A DNA stretch of 25,000 nucleotides from Neocallimastix lanati (nom. inval.) (GCA_016946835.1 JACVTC010000007.1:2085001-2110000), one strand, 5' to 3'. Positions 1 to 9,120 are shown, counted from the first letter of the stretch. The notes: generated by a model from the letters alone, not told the origin. A program made the numbers and translations.

Positions 1-1455
1 TAGTTTGAAAACTTTAAATAGCTTTAATCTTTATTTAATTTTTTTTGATTTTTAAATAAGATTAATTATGTGGATTGTTTTTTCTATGATTCTAAAATTT
101 TATTTATTATTAAAAATGAAAATATCTTAATGAATTAATTGAAAATATAAATAATATATAATATATTATAATATATTATAATATATTGCATTTGTTATAA
201 TTAGTAAACTTCAATAATAATAAGTAATTGAATATCAATTATACAGAAGAATTAAAAGTAATTGAATATAAGAATTATTTTTATTAAAATGTAATAATAA
301 TATAATAATGATAAGTATTAAATAATAATAAAATATAATTAAATAATATTAAATATTAATATTTATTATTATTATTTTTATTGCTTTTGTTGTTTTTTGA
401 AAATTATATTATTATAAATTTAGTATTGATATAATATGTATGAATTTAAAATATAAAAACTATAAAATTTCAATTATAGATGAATAAAAAAAATATATAA
501 AAAAAATTAAAAACGTGTTATTAGAACTGTATTATTTTATGTTCAATAATTGTACTTATTTAAATATATTATTTTATATTGTAATATATTGCAATATTGG
601 AAAATTCAACTTTATTTTTATTATACATGAATAAAATGAATAAATACTTTTATAATTAAATAGATAAATAATTTGTTATGTAATATTATATAATACATAA
701 TTATTCATTAATAAATATTGATTGCATTTAAATAATCGTTATATATAATAAATATATATTATAGTATATTTTAATATACTAATAATATATGTTGTTGTAA
801 ATAAAGTTTTTAAAATTAAATATATTATATTAAGTAATATGTTAACTATTAAAAATCAAATTTATTTTAATATAATAATATTAATGTCTCAATATATTAA
901 AATAAATTAAAATGGAGTTTAAGAAAAATGGAAAAATTCTACTTAATTAGTGATTATTAATACAAAATTATTTCATATTAACATCGATTGAATATATAGT
1001 ATATATATAAAAATAAAAAAAAATATATATGAAATACATTTTAATATAAATTTTAATATAATATATATATTTTTATGAAAAACTATAAAAGCACCAAATT
1101 TTTTTTTGTATTTTTCATTTTTTTTTTTTCCACAAAAATAAATTATCTCTACGGGGAATCGTTTACTTTTAGAATAATAGATAGTTATAAAAAAAATAAA
1201 TCAATAATTTATATTAAAATTCTAATATTAATTTATTAATAATTTGAAATTTTTACTATATATATTCTATTTTTGAATTATAAAATAATACTTTTTATTA
1301 ATATATTTAACTATTCCCTATTTATTCATATAAAGAAAAAAAAAATCTTTTAATTAATCTTTCTATCTATCTATTACATAATATTTAATTTAAAAAAAAA
1401 AAAGAAAAAAAAAAACTAAACTTAGTGTGTATACATATAATAAAATAAATACAAT
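1..1455. other. AT-rich upstream intergenic region of ABCC gene 1
   Basis: I see no gene here. The DNA is almost pure A+T, with short palindromic TAATATATTA-type repeats (for example a 10-base unit repeated at 161-190) and scattered A or T runs. Row-by-row reading gives no sustained open frame and no tRNA-like GC-rich cloverleaf. The last 100 bases carry a T/C-rich stretch with CTATCTATC repeats (about 1350-1375), an A-rich run (about 1393-1415) and a TATA-like TATACATATAATAAAA (about 1429-1444) just before the ATG. The promoter of the downstream transporter should be here, but no specific element can be assigned. Confidence 0.7.
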
Positions 1456-4400
1456 ATGGGTAAAAAGGAATATCCAATTCCAGAAGAACCAAAACCTTCT
1501 CCATATACAAAGGCTAATATATTATCAAAAATAACCTATTCATGGGAAAATCCCCTTTTTAAAGTTGGCTATCACAGACCTTTAGAAAAGAATGATTTAT
1601 ATTTATTACCTCCAAAACTTACAGAGGCATACAACGAAGATAGATTTTATGATAAATGGAATAAAACGGAAAATAAAAAAGGTAAAGGTAATGCAAATGT
1701 ATTGAAGACCCTTGTAAAAATTTTTGGTTTAAAATGGTGTTCAGCAGGCGTGTTGAAACTCTTTTCAGATGCTTGTAGTACTGTATCACCAGTTTTCTTA
1801 GAATTATTATTAGATCATTTATCCAATAAGGAAGCTACAGAAAAAGAAGCCTATAAGGGTTGGGTATATATATTTTGTATTTTTGGACTTCAAATATTTT
1901 CTACTTTAATTGTTAACTATTATACTAATCTTGTCAATGAAGTTGGTTTGTCTATTCGTGCTACACTTATCGGAATAATTTATAGAAAAACATTAAAACT
2001 TTCCAATAAGGAAAGACAAACTATTGGTGATGGTCAAATCATTAATCTTGTTTCTTCTGATACTGGTAGATTACAACGTCTCACTGGTAGTCTTCACTAT
2101 CTTTGGAGTGCTCCAATTCAATTAATTGCTATTCTTTTCCTTTTGGTTCGTTCTTTAGGCGTTTGGTCATTAATTGGTTTTGCTATTTTCGTTCTTGTTG
2201 TTCCACTTCAAGGTGTAATTATGAAATTTTTAATAAAATATAGAAGACAAACCTTTATTTTAACAGATCAACGTGTTAAGAAAACTCAAGAAGTTATTGG
2301 TAGTATGAGAGTTATTAAATTCTTTGGTTGGGAAGAAAGTTTCCTTAATATCTTACAAAATCTTCGTAAAAAGGAAATTAATCGTAGTAAGAAGGGTATT
2401 ATTCTTCATGCTAATACTCATGCTATCTTTGGTTCAATTCCATTCGTTTCCAGTGCTGCTACTTTTATTGCTTATTCAGCTGCTGGTAATAAATTAACAG
2501 CTGCTAAAGTTTTCTCCTCTCTTGCTTTCTTCAATATGCTTCGTGGTCCATTATCTATTTTGCCAAATACATTTAATCAACTTGCAGATGCCTCAGTTTC
2601 TCTCAAACGTTTAAATAAACTTATCAATGCTAAGGATATAGAAGATTTACCAGAAGTTGATAAAAATTCTGAATATGCTATTACTATTAAGGATGGTCAA
2701 TTCAATTGGGAAGTTGTTAAACAAGATGACGAGGACAAAAAGAAGAAAGGTAAAAAGGGTAAGGATAAGAATAAGAGTAATAAATCAAATGATAAAAAGA
2801 AAAAGAGTGATAAAGATAGCATTGATAGTTCTGACACATTAATAAATAACGCTCCAAAGACTACTAGTGATATTACTGAAATAAATCTTAAAAAGAAAGG
2901 AAATGAAGATAATAAGGATGATAAACTATTGGAATCCTTTAAATTATATGATATTAATATAAAAATAAAGAAAAATTCATTAACTGCAATTGTTGGTGCT
3001 GTTGGTAGTGGTAAGTCTTCTTTGATTAATGCTATCATTGGTGAAATGAAGCGTGAAGAAGGTAAAATTGTTCATGGTGGTAGTTTCAGTTATTGTTCTC
3101 AACAAGCTTGGATCCAAAATGCCACCGTAAGAGATAATATTTTATTTGGAAAGGAATATAATGAAGAACGCTATAAAAGAGTCATTGATCTTTGTGCACT
3201 TACTCATGATCTTGAAATTTTCCCAGATGGTGATATGACAGAAATTGGTGAACGTGGTATAAATTTATCTGGTGGTCAAAAACAAAGAATAAATTTAGCC
3301 AGAGCAGTTTACTTTAATAGTGATATTATTCTTATGGATGATCCATTATCTGCTGTTGATGCTCATGTCAGTCGTGCCTTATTTGATAATTGCATTCTTG
3401 GAGCTTTAGCTGATAAAACTCGTGTTCTTGTTACTCACCAACTTCACGTCTTACCAAGAGTTGATTATATTATTGTTATGAAGGGAGGTCGTATTGAGGA
3501 ACAAGGTGAATACAATGAATTAATGCAAAAGGATGGCGAATTTTCTAGATTAATGCACACCTACGGTGGTATTGATGATAGTGATGATAACCTTGATAGT
3601 AATGATAGTAGTAATGAAGAAGTAATGTCCGTTGAAACTGATATTGAACCAAAAGAAATTGATGTAGATGAAACCGTAGTTGAGAAGAAGGAAGAGAAAG
3701 AAGAAAAGACAAAAGGCAGAGCTTTAATGACTAAAGAAGAAAGAGCTACCGGTTCTGTTGATAAAAGAGTCTACAAAGATTATCTTAAAGCTGCTGGTGG
3801 TATTATTATTGGTATACTTATTTTAATAGCTGTTGTAATTATACAAGTTTCTAAGCTTGGAAATGATATGTGGTTAGTCTTTTGGACAGAAGATAGGTTC
3901 AAATGGGCAACTACTTCTTACATTATTGTATACTTAATTTGGAATGTTTCTCAAATTTTATTAAACGTTTTCTATTCTATCTTTATGTCCTTTAATGGAT
4001 TTAGAGCTTCCAAAAGAATTCATAGAGATGCTATTAGTCGTGTTATTAGAGCTCCAATTTCTTTCTTTGATACTACTCCACTCGGTAGAATTATTAACAG
4101 ATTCTCTAAGGATCAAGATTCTCTTGATGGTATGCTTTTCATGGCTATTCAAGGTCTTATCAATAGTGTTGCCACCACCATTACTACATTATGTTTTATG
4201 CTTTATGCTGCCCCAATCTTTGGGGTTGCCCTTATTCCACTTTTAATTCTTTATTATTTCGTTCAAAAATACTATATTAGTACTTCTCGTGAAATAAAGC
4301 GTCTTGAATCTCTTGCAAGATCTCCACTCTTTGCTAACTTTACTGAAACCCTACAAGGATTGCCAACTATTCGTGCTTATAGTGAACAGGAACGTTTCAC

Positions 4401-5553
4401 AAGACATAATCAAGATTTAGTTGATGGAAATAACAGACCATTCTATTTACAATTTATTGCTCAAAGATGGTTAGGTGTAAGATTAGAATGTATAGGTTCT
4501 TTCTTAGTATTATTCGATGGTATTGCTGGATTATTCTTAAAGGATAGTCTTACTCCATCTCTTTTAGGTTTAAGTTTGTCATATGCTTTACAAGTTACCT
4601 CAAGTCTTAATGGTGTTATTCGTTCCTTAAATGAAGTAGAAATTAATATGAATTCAGCAGAACGTCTTTTATATTATGCTAATGAAATTGAAATGGAAGA
4701 TCAAAAGGGTTTAGATGCTCCAAAGGATTGGCCACAAAAGGGTAAAATTGAAATCAACAATTTAACCATGAAATATGCTCCACATCTTCCACCTGTTTTA
4801 CATAACATTAACTTAAGTATTAATTCAAATGAAAAGGTTGGTGTTGTTGGTCGTACTGGTGCTGGTAAATCCAGTATTGTGATGACTCTCTTTAGATTAG
4901 TAGAACCAGAAGAAGGTTCCTCCATTAAGATTGATGATGTTTCAATTTCTAGCTTAAAATTAAATGATTTACGTAAGAATATATCTATTATTCCACAAGA
5001 TCCAATTCTTTTCTCTGGAACTATTCGTTTCAATATGGATCCATTTGATGAACATACGGATCAAGAGATTTGGGAAGCTCTTGAGAATGCAGGATTAAAA
5101 CAAACCATTAGTGAATTAGAAAATAAATTAGAAGCAGAAGTTCGTGGTAATGGTGAAAACTTCAGTGTAGGTCAAAGACAATTATTATGTCTTGCTCGTG
5201 CCATGATTAGAAATAGTCGTATTTTAGTGATGGATGAAGCTACAGCTTCAGTTGATATTGAAACGGATGCTATTATTCAAAAGGCATTAAGAACCAAATT
5301 TAATGAAGTGACCGTTCTTACGATTGCACATCGTTTGAATACTATTATTGATTATGATAAAATTTTAGTTTTAAGTAAAGGAGAAGTTTTAGAATATGAT
5401 ACACCCAAGAATTTACTTTTTGAAAGTAATGAAAATGGTGAAGTTGTTCCAAGTTCTAAAACAGAATTTTCTAAATTAGTTGATGAAACTGGACCAGTTA
5501 ACGCTGCTTTATTACGTCAATTAGCATTAGATAAAGAAAATAGAATAAATTAA
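1456..5553 (+). CDS. short MRP-type (ABCC subfamily) ABC transporter, gene 1
   Basis: A full ABC exporter of 1365 residues with TMD1-NBD1-TMD2-NBD2 order; it probably exports organic anions or conjugates using ATP, but the substrate and membrane cannot be read from sequence. TMD1 spans about residues 95-390. NBD1 has Walker A GAVGSGKSS (514-522, K520), Q-loop Q549, LSGGQ (604-608), Walker B IILMDD (624-629) and H661. TMD2 follows the ABCC-like EERATGSV linker at about 775-1075. NBD2 has GRTGAGKSS (1132-1140, K1138), signature SVGQ (1237-1240), Walker B ILVMDE (1256-1261) and H1292. D629 replaces the catalytic Glu in NBD1 while E1261 is kept in NBD2, the asymmetry typical of MRP/CFTR proteins. 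There is no TMD0, so it is MRP4-like in length. A Lys-rich insertion (about 420-493) splits NBD1. The ATG has A at -3 and G at +4. No introns; AATAAA-like signals follow the TAA. Confidence 0.97.
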   Translation: MGKKEYPIPEEPKPSPYTKANILSKITYSWENPLFKVGYHRPLEKNDLYLLPPKLTEAYNEDRFYDKWNKTENKKGKGNANVLKTLVKIFGLKWCSAGVLKLFSDACSTVSPVFLELLLDHLSNKEATEKEAYKGWVYIFCIFGLQIFSTLIVNYYTNLVNEVGLSIRATLIGIIYRKTLKLSNKERQTIGDGQIINLVSSDTGRLQRLTGSLHYLWSAPIQLIAILFLLVRSLGVWSLIGFAIFVLVVPLQGVIMKFLIKYRRQTFILTDQRVKKTQEVIGSMRVIKFFGWEESFLNILQNLRKKEINRSKKGIILHANTHAIFGSIPFVSSAATFIAYSAAGNKLTAAKVFSSLAFFNMLRGPLSILPNTFNQLADASVSLKRLNKLINAKDIEDLPEVDKNSEYAITIKDGQFNWEVVKQDDEDKKKKGKKGKDKNKSNKSNDKKKKSDKDSIDSSDTLINNAPKTTSDITEINLKKKGNEDNKDDKLLESFKLYDINIKIKKNSLTAIVGAVGSGKSSLINAIIGEMKREEGKIVHGGSFSYCSQQAWIQNATVRDNILFGKEYNEERYKRVIDLCALTHDLEIFPDGDMTEIGERGINLSGGQKQRINLARAVYFNSDIILMDDPLSAVDAHVSRALFDNCILGALADKTRVLVTHQLHVLPRVDYIIVMKGGRIEEQGEYNELMQKDGEFSRLMHTYGGIDDSDDNLDSNDSSNEEVMSVETDIEPKEIDVDETVVEKKEEKEEKTKGRALMTKEERATGSVDKRVYKDYLKAAGGIIIGILILIAVVIIQVSKLGNDMWLVFWTEDRFKWATTSYIIVYLIWNVSQILLNVFYSIFMSFNGFRASKRIHRDAISRVIRAPISFFDTTPLGRIINRFSKDQDSLDGMLFMAIQGLINSVATTITTLCFMLYAAPIFGVALIPLLILYYFVQKYYISTSREIKRLESLARSPLFANFTETLQGLPTIRAYSEQERFTRHNQDLVDGNNRPFYLQFIAQRWLGVRLECIGSFLVLFDGIAGLFLKDSLTPSLLGLSLSYALQVTSSLNGVIRSLNEVEINMNSAERLLYYANEIEMEDQKGLDAPKDWPQKGKIEINNLTMKYAPHLPPVLHNINLSINSNEKVGVVGRTGAGKSSIVMTLFRLVEPEEGSSIKIDDVSISSLKLNDLRKNISIIPQDPILFSGTIRFNMDPFDEHTDQEIWEALENAGLKQTISELENKLEAEVRGNGENFSVGQRQLLCLARAMIRNSRILVMDEATASVDIETDAIIQKALRTKFNEVTVLTIAHRLNTIIDYDKILVLSKGEVLEYDTPKNLLFESNENGEVVPSSKTEFSKLVDETGPVNAALLRQLALDKENRIN

Positions 5554-5661
5554 TAATAGAAAAAATAAAAAAAAAAACAAAAAAAACAAAAAAAAACAAA
5601 AAACAAAATAAACAAAACGAATAAAACAAAACAAAGCTAAAATCTATGTTTTTAATATAAT

Positions 5662-5665
<4 letters not shown>

Positions 5666-5702
<37 letters not shown>
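5666..5702. repeat. poly(A) tract, 37 bases
   Basis: An uninterrupted run of A about 110 bases after the stop of ABCC gene 1. It is genomic low complexity and could be an expanded 3'-UTR tract or a retrotransposition tail; the sequence does not decide. Confidence 0.9.
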
Positions 5703-5704
<2 letters not shown>

Positions 5705-5870
5705 TAATTAAAAGTATACAATCAATATATATATATATTTTACATTAAATCAATTATTTATTTTTTTGTAATTTATCTTAATTTAAATTATTTAAATAGT
5801 TATTTATATTATAATAACAATAATAACATATGTAAATTAATTTATTTAATCGATAATCGAAATCGATAAT

Positions 5871-5898
5871 AATCATAATAATAATCATAATAATAATC

Positions 5899-5906
<8 letters not shown>
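5871..5906. repeat. 12-bp tandem repeat AATCATAATAAT x3
   Basis: Three exact copies of the 12-base unit run head to tail and then decay into (AAT)n and an A run. This is a simple-sequence repeat with no coding sense. Confidence 0.9.
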
Positions 5907-5948
<42 letters not shown>

Positions 5949-6017
5949 AAATTATTTTTTAAGTTATACTTATATTTTGTAATTTATAGATAGATTAAAC
6001 AAAAAATCATAATAAAT

Positions 6018-6018
<1 letters not shown>

Positions 6019-6058
<40 letters not shown>
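6019..6058. repeat. poly(A) tract, 40 bases
   Basis: An uninterrupted run of A in the spacer between ABCC gene 1 and the LINE cluster; one of several 30-50-base homopolymers in the window. Confidence 0.9.
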
Positions 6059-6060
<2 letters not shown>

Positions 6061-6362
6061 ATTTATCTATTATACATCTATTACTTAGGCTTATATTATT
6101 TAAGCTTAAAAATTTTTAGAAACATAAAATCTAATGTAAATTAAATTAAATAAAATATAAAATTCACCATGAAAAAAAAAAAAAAAATTTTTTTTTTTTT
6201 TTAAATTAATGTGTAATTTTAAATGTTCAATTTTAAAGGTTATAATATAAAATATAATGAATTAAATAACTTTTTATTAGTATTAACTTTTGTCTTTGAA
6301 GCCTATATTGTATTTTTATTTTTATAATAATGTAAAAAAATTTTATGTATTTTTTTTTTTTT

Positions 6363-6478
6363 TTGACACTGACTTTGACTTCCAAAGCCAGTGTTAAAAC
6401 TGATGATCAATATTCGGAATCTTTTAATATTATGAAAGGAGTTAGACAAGGTTGTCCACTATCTCCAATCCAATCCTA
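6363..6478 (+). pseudogene. LINE reverse transcriptase palm fragment
   Basis: In the frame starting at 6363 the translation reads to a GVRQGCPLSPI motif at 6438-6470. This is the hallmark of LINE RT just before the conserved LFN segment, preceded by an ASVKTDDQYSESFNI-like stretch typical of the same region. The homology then stops abruptly: the next recognisable sequence, in another frame, is zinc-knuckle-associated C-terminal sequence rather than the FADD active site. The catalytic YADD/FADD box is therefore missing from this copy. Confidence 0.85.
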
Positions 6479-6945
6479 TTTCTCGAATTAGATGTGGTTT
6501 TAAATTTGTCATTAGTATTTTCATTAAAAGAAAAATAGTCTCAGAAGATTGCCCTAAATGTTGCCCTTGTTGTGGTGTTAGTGTACCTAGCTTTTCTCAC
6601 TGGATCTTTGCCTGTAAAGAATTGGAAAATTATAAAAATCGACCAGACACACCTCTTTTTCAAAATAAAAGAGATCCTACTTTTTATCTTGCTGATCAAC
6701 CAATCCCAATAACTAAATGTTATACCTATTTAGGTATACCATTTGATAAAAGCTTATCGTTGAACCCTATTATTAAATTACTTAACTCTAAAGTTACTAA
6801 AGCTCTCTTTTCTGTTAGTAAATTTCTTTCAAATTCCAAAATTCCTATTCCATTTAAGAAGATTATTATTAACTTATATGTACTTAGTAAATGGGTTGCA
6901 GGTTTACAAAAAGCCAAATCTTTTATTAATGTCCTCCATTATTAG
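6436..6945 (+). pseudogene. LINE ORF2 fragment: displaced zinc knuckle plus RT thumb
   Basis: An open stretch without a usable ATG. From 6479 it reads SRIRCGFKF..., then CPKCCPCCG...FSHWIFAC (6550-6615), a CCHC-like knuckle of the kind found at LINE C-termini. The same frame continues into a segment with KCYTYLGIPFDKSLSLNP (about 6715-6770), the post-catalytic RT region where LINEs carry their YLG motif, and a helical thumb-like stretch ending near 6935. The true family order is YLG first and knuckle later, so the two parts have been joined in reverse order. Continuity with the next block needs a frame change near 6930-6945. Confidence 0.75.
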
Positions 6946-7907
6946 CTAAGTGTGCTTTGTCTCAAGTCAAATGTTTTGATAAATGGAAAGATTCAAATTG
7001 TATTATTTCCTATTTAGTTAATAATATTCCAAAATCTAGAAAATATACATGGACAAAAGAAAGTAGAACTCTTAAACGTAAACTAGAGAAAAGAGGTAAT
7101 AACGATAATAAAATCAAGGTATATTTTTATTGGAAAAGAGATATGAAAATCAATTCTATTAAAGCTGAATTTTATGACAAAAACAGATTCGAAGAAACAT
7201 CAAAATTTATAAAACTTTATGAATATCCTGATATTTCATATGGTTTCTATTGGCTATTGAGAGCATGAAGCAGATATAGATTAGATGCTGGAATTGCTAA
7301 AACTGCAAAAATAATAGATCAAATGTTTCCTAATTTTTGTCCCTGTTGTAAAAGTAATAAACAATGGATAAATCACTGGTTAATTGATTGTCCATTTTTC
7401 AATCATATTCGTAGTAAAGTTAATGATAAAATTTTATTTTTATATAATGCTTTTTACCGTAGCAACCTAACAAATGATATTGTTAATAGTAATAATGATT
7501 ACAGCAACAGTAATAATAGTAATAGTAATAATAGTAATAGTAATAATAGTAATAGTAATAATAGTAATAGTAATAATAGTTTTAGTAATAATAGTTTTAG
7601 TAATATTAGTAATAGTATTGAAAATAATGTGTATGTTGATTCTAGTGTGTGTGAAAAAGTGTTTAATTTCCTTCTTGGAGGTCGAAGTATTAATAACAGT
7701 ACAAGGGAATGGAAGGATCTATTTAAGTGCCAGATGAAATCAGGTGCTTATTCTGATACTCCATTCTTAGTGGTTACTGCGGCACTTCTTCAATCGATTA
7801 TACCTATTGCTATTGGCCAGCAATAGTCTTTGTTCAATAGGTTCAAATCGAATCGTACTACTACTACCAAGAGCGTCAATGCTGAAGAAACAGTTAAGAC
7901 AGGCTAG
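6930..7907 (+). pseudogene. LINE ORF2 C-terminal part with knuckle and FLLGGR module
   Basis: One reading frame runs from 6930 to a TAG at 7905-7907, broken only by TGA at 7266-7268 and TAG at 7824-7826. It holds a basic connector with W/R-rich segments, then RYRLDAGIAKTAKII leading to a knuckle CPCC-x8-HW-x3-C (about 7341-7394), an Asn/Ser-rich repeat linker (7482-7620), FLLGGRS (7670-7690), a TPFLVVTAALL segment (7758-7790), and a tail ending TKSVNAEETVKTG. Relic B (12721-12834) aligns with the end of this frame across the TAG at 7824, where it has an Arg codon, so that TAG is probably a nonsense mutation and the original protein ended at 7907. Confidence 0.75.
7482..7620 (+). repeat. in-frame (AAT AGT AAT AGT AAT)n repeat encoding Asn/Ser linker
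   Basis: A 15-base unit repeated head to tail gives an (NSNSN)n linker inside the LINE reading frame, decaying at the right end to NNSFSNNSF. The length is a multiple of three, so the frame is kept. The corresponding linker in the copy at 8751 is also Asn/Ser/Ile-rich but different in sequence, so the linker is hypervariable while the FLLGGR box after it is conserved. Confidence 0.85.
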
Positions 7908-7930
7908 CAGGGCTAGCACAACCAATGAAG

Positions 7931-7959
7931 ATCATAATTTTGTATCTTAAAATTATGAT
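7931..7959 (+). other. perfect stem-loop 1 in LINE 3' UTR
   Basis: ATCATAATTTT (7931-7941) is the exact reverse complement of AAAATTATGAT (7949-7959), with a 7-base loop. It begins 24 bases after the proposed ORF stop at 7905-7907. LINE 3' UTR hairpins can be recognised by the element's own RT, but that role is inference here. Confidence 0.7.
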
Positions 7960-7981
7960 TAACATTGCGAAGTCAAAATTA

Positions 7982-8005
7982 ATTATTATACTTCAGTATA
8001 ATAAT
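7982..8005 (+). other. perfect stem-loop 2 in LINE 3' UTR
   Basis: ATTATTATAC (7982-7991) and GTATAATAAT (7996-8005) pair over all 10 bases with a TTCA loop. The copy ending near 8600 has ATTATT-ACTCGC-AATAAT (8582-8599) at a similar place after its stop, with a shorter stem and a different loop, which suggests a conserved hairpin. Confidence 0.7.
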
Positions 8006-8189
8006 GCCCTTGTGAAGTCTTACAGATATTAATTAAATGAAACAAGAATATATTATACCTTATTTTATTTTATTTTATGTTTTATTTTTTATTTATTTTT
8101 TATCTTTTTTTTTTCTTTTTATTTCTTGTATTTTATCATATATTTAATTAATAAAGATGTAACAAGTTTGCTGCCGTTAAAAAAAAAAA

Positions 8190-8640
8190 AAAAAGATCTC
8201 ATTTTGAAGTTTGCAATGATAATTGAACAAAAATCCTTGGATGTTGCTTTAGATTCAGAAAAGGACTATGATAATAATATTTATTATTTTATATTGAGTC
8301 CTCTTCTTGGCGGGCGTTCAATGTATGAAAAAATTAAAGTTAATGATGGGGAATAAAGACAATTAGTTGACAATATTTTTAAACATAGTTCAATTTCGTC
8401 TCCTCTTCCGTATTTTGTGGGGATTGCGGAAGTTTCTAACAAAACGTAATACCATTAATTTATCGATCGTTTAGATTGATGATGAAATGGTATTCCGTTG
8501 AATCTATTGAATCTACCGTTGCTAAGAGCGTCGACGTCGAAATGATCTGATACAGATTCGTTTGATAAAACTAATATTGAAATTATTACTCGCAATAATG
8601 GATGTAGTGTTCGATGAATGGGAAAAGTTAGAAAACTATT
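8190..8640 (+). pseudogene. LINE 3'-end relic, copy 2 (FLLGGR module)
   Basis: A 5'-truncated copy of the LINE C-terminus. The frame open up to 8356 reads ...YYFILSPLLGGRSMYEK (LLGGR near 8299-8313). After a TAA the same frame gives SPLPYFVGIAEVSNKT (about 8398-8446), matching the TPFLVV region of relic A. In another frame TVAKSVDVEMI ends at TGA 8548-8550, matching the KSVNAE tail. Next comes the 8582-8599 hairpin and then T/A-rich DNA. The left edge is uncertain; an A16-type run at about 8179 may mark the junction. It cannot encode a working protein. Confidence 0.7.
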
Positions 8641-8750
8641 ACTTTTAACGCACTTTTTTAATTATTATAATATTATATATTTCATTTCATATATTTTATT
8701 TTATTTTATTTTTATTTTTCATTTAAATCATGTAATTTTATTATTATTAA

Positions 8751-9120
8751 AAACTAAAAAATAACGAAGTTTATAATATTAATAATAACATCAATAGAAA
8801 TAATATTGTTAATAATAGTAGAATTAGTGATAGAGGAAAAAGGAATATTAATACTAGTGATAGTGAAAATAAGAATATTAATATTAGTGATAGCGAAAAT
8901 AATTGTATCATTACTAATAATCCAGTGAATAGTTCAATTGATAATAATCGTATTAATATTAATAATTTTCTGAATAATGAGTGTATAAATATATATGTGA
9001 CGTGGTACTCATTATATGACTTCCTTCTTGGTGGAAGAGAGGAATGTCAATGCTGAAAATCCCAATGATATTGGAGGGTTGATTGATGAAAAAGAAATAG
9101 CCTTATATCAGGTGTACTAA
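8751..9120 (+). pseudogene. LINE 3'-end relic, copy 3 (Asn-rich linker plus FLLGGR)
   Basis: An open frame without ATG from 8751 to TGA 9054-9056, about 101 codons. It is rich in Asn, Ile and Ser with repeated INTSDSENKN / INISDSENN units and ends in YDFLLGGREE (9015-9044). A +1 shift right after this box gives RNVNAENPND, matching the KSVNAE tail of relic A; that frame then runs to TAA 9118-9120. Compared with copy 1, the roughly 60 codons between box and tail are missing, so this copy has an internal deletion. Gene-like composition contrasts with the AT spacer on its left. Confidence 0.65.

Larger units (their letters stand above)
5554..6362. other. AT-rich spacer downstream of ABCC gene 1
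   Basis: No gene is visible. The first 80 bases after the stop are an A-rich AAAACAAAAC-type 3' region with several AATAAA matches (for example near 5563 and 5621) that could serve polyadenylation. The rest holds long homopolymers (A37 at 5666-5702, A40 at 6019-6058), a short ATC/AAT tandem repeat, and facing A/T runs at about 6172-6202. The region ends in a T run that directly abuts the first recognisable LINE sequence at 6363. Confidence 0.7.
6363..8040 (+). mobile_element. LINE (non-LTR retrotransposon) relic A, rearranged
   Basis: Broken ORF2-type material of a non-LTR retrotransposon. In order it carries: an RT palm fragment with the GVRQGCPLSP motif; a first CPCC-type zinc knuckle; an RT thumb segment with YLGI; a basic connector; a second CPCC...HW...C knuckle; an Asn/Ser-rich linker; the FLLGGR module; and a 3' UTR with two stem-loops. 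A knuckle normally lies after the thumb, so the first one is out of place, and the element is probably a recombinant of two related copies or carries a large deletion. At least two frameshifts and two in-frame stops make it non-functional. The 5' edge abuts a T run; the 3' edge is set only roughly, where T-rich DNA begins. Confidence 0.85.

Noticed and set aside
1-1455. A hidden gene or tRNA in the left intergenic DNA
   Set aside because: No open frame of meaningful length, no GC-rich cloverleaf and no splice-linked coding segments.
2657-5033. Short open frames overlapping ABCC gene 1 on both strands (2657-2842 +, 2697-3038 -, 3961-4152 -, 3995-4246 +, 4701-5033 -)
   Set aside because: They lie wholly inside the long conserved transporter frame and have no family resemblance; they mirror its codon pattern.
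5871-5906. CRISPR-like array of spaced repeats
   Set aside because: The units are 12 bases with no spacers, in a eukaryotic AT-rich spacer; it is simple tandem repeat.
7474-7737. + strand frame rich in Ile/Val overlapping the Asn-rich linker
   Set aside because: Out-of-frame reading of the AATAGT repeat; the LINE frame (Asn/Ser) has knuckle and FLLGGR motifs on either side.
7266-7826. Stop codon reassignment or programmed readthrough at TGA 7266 and TAG 7824
   Set aside because: Both ABCC genes end normally in TAA and the relics have many frameshifts, so decay explains the stops. Copy 5 has an Arg codon opposite TAG 7824.
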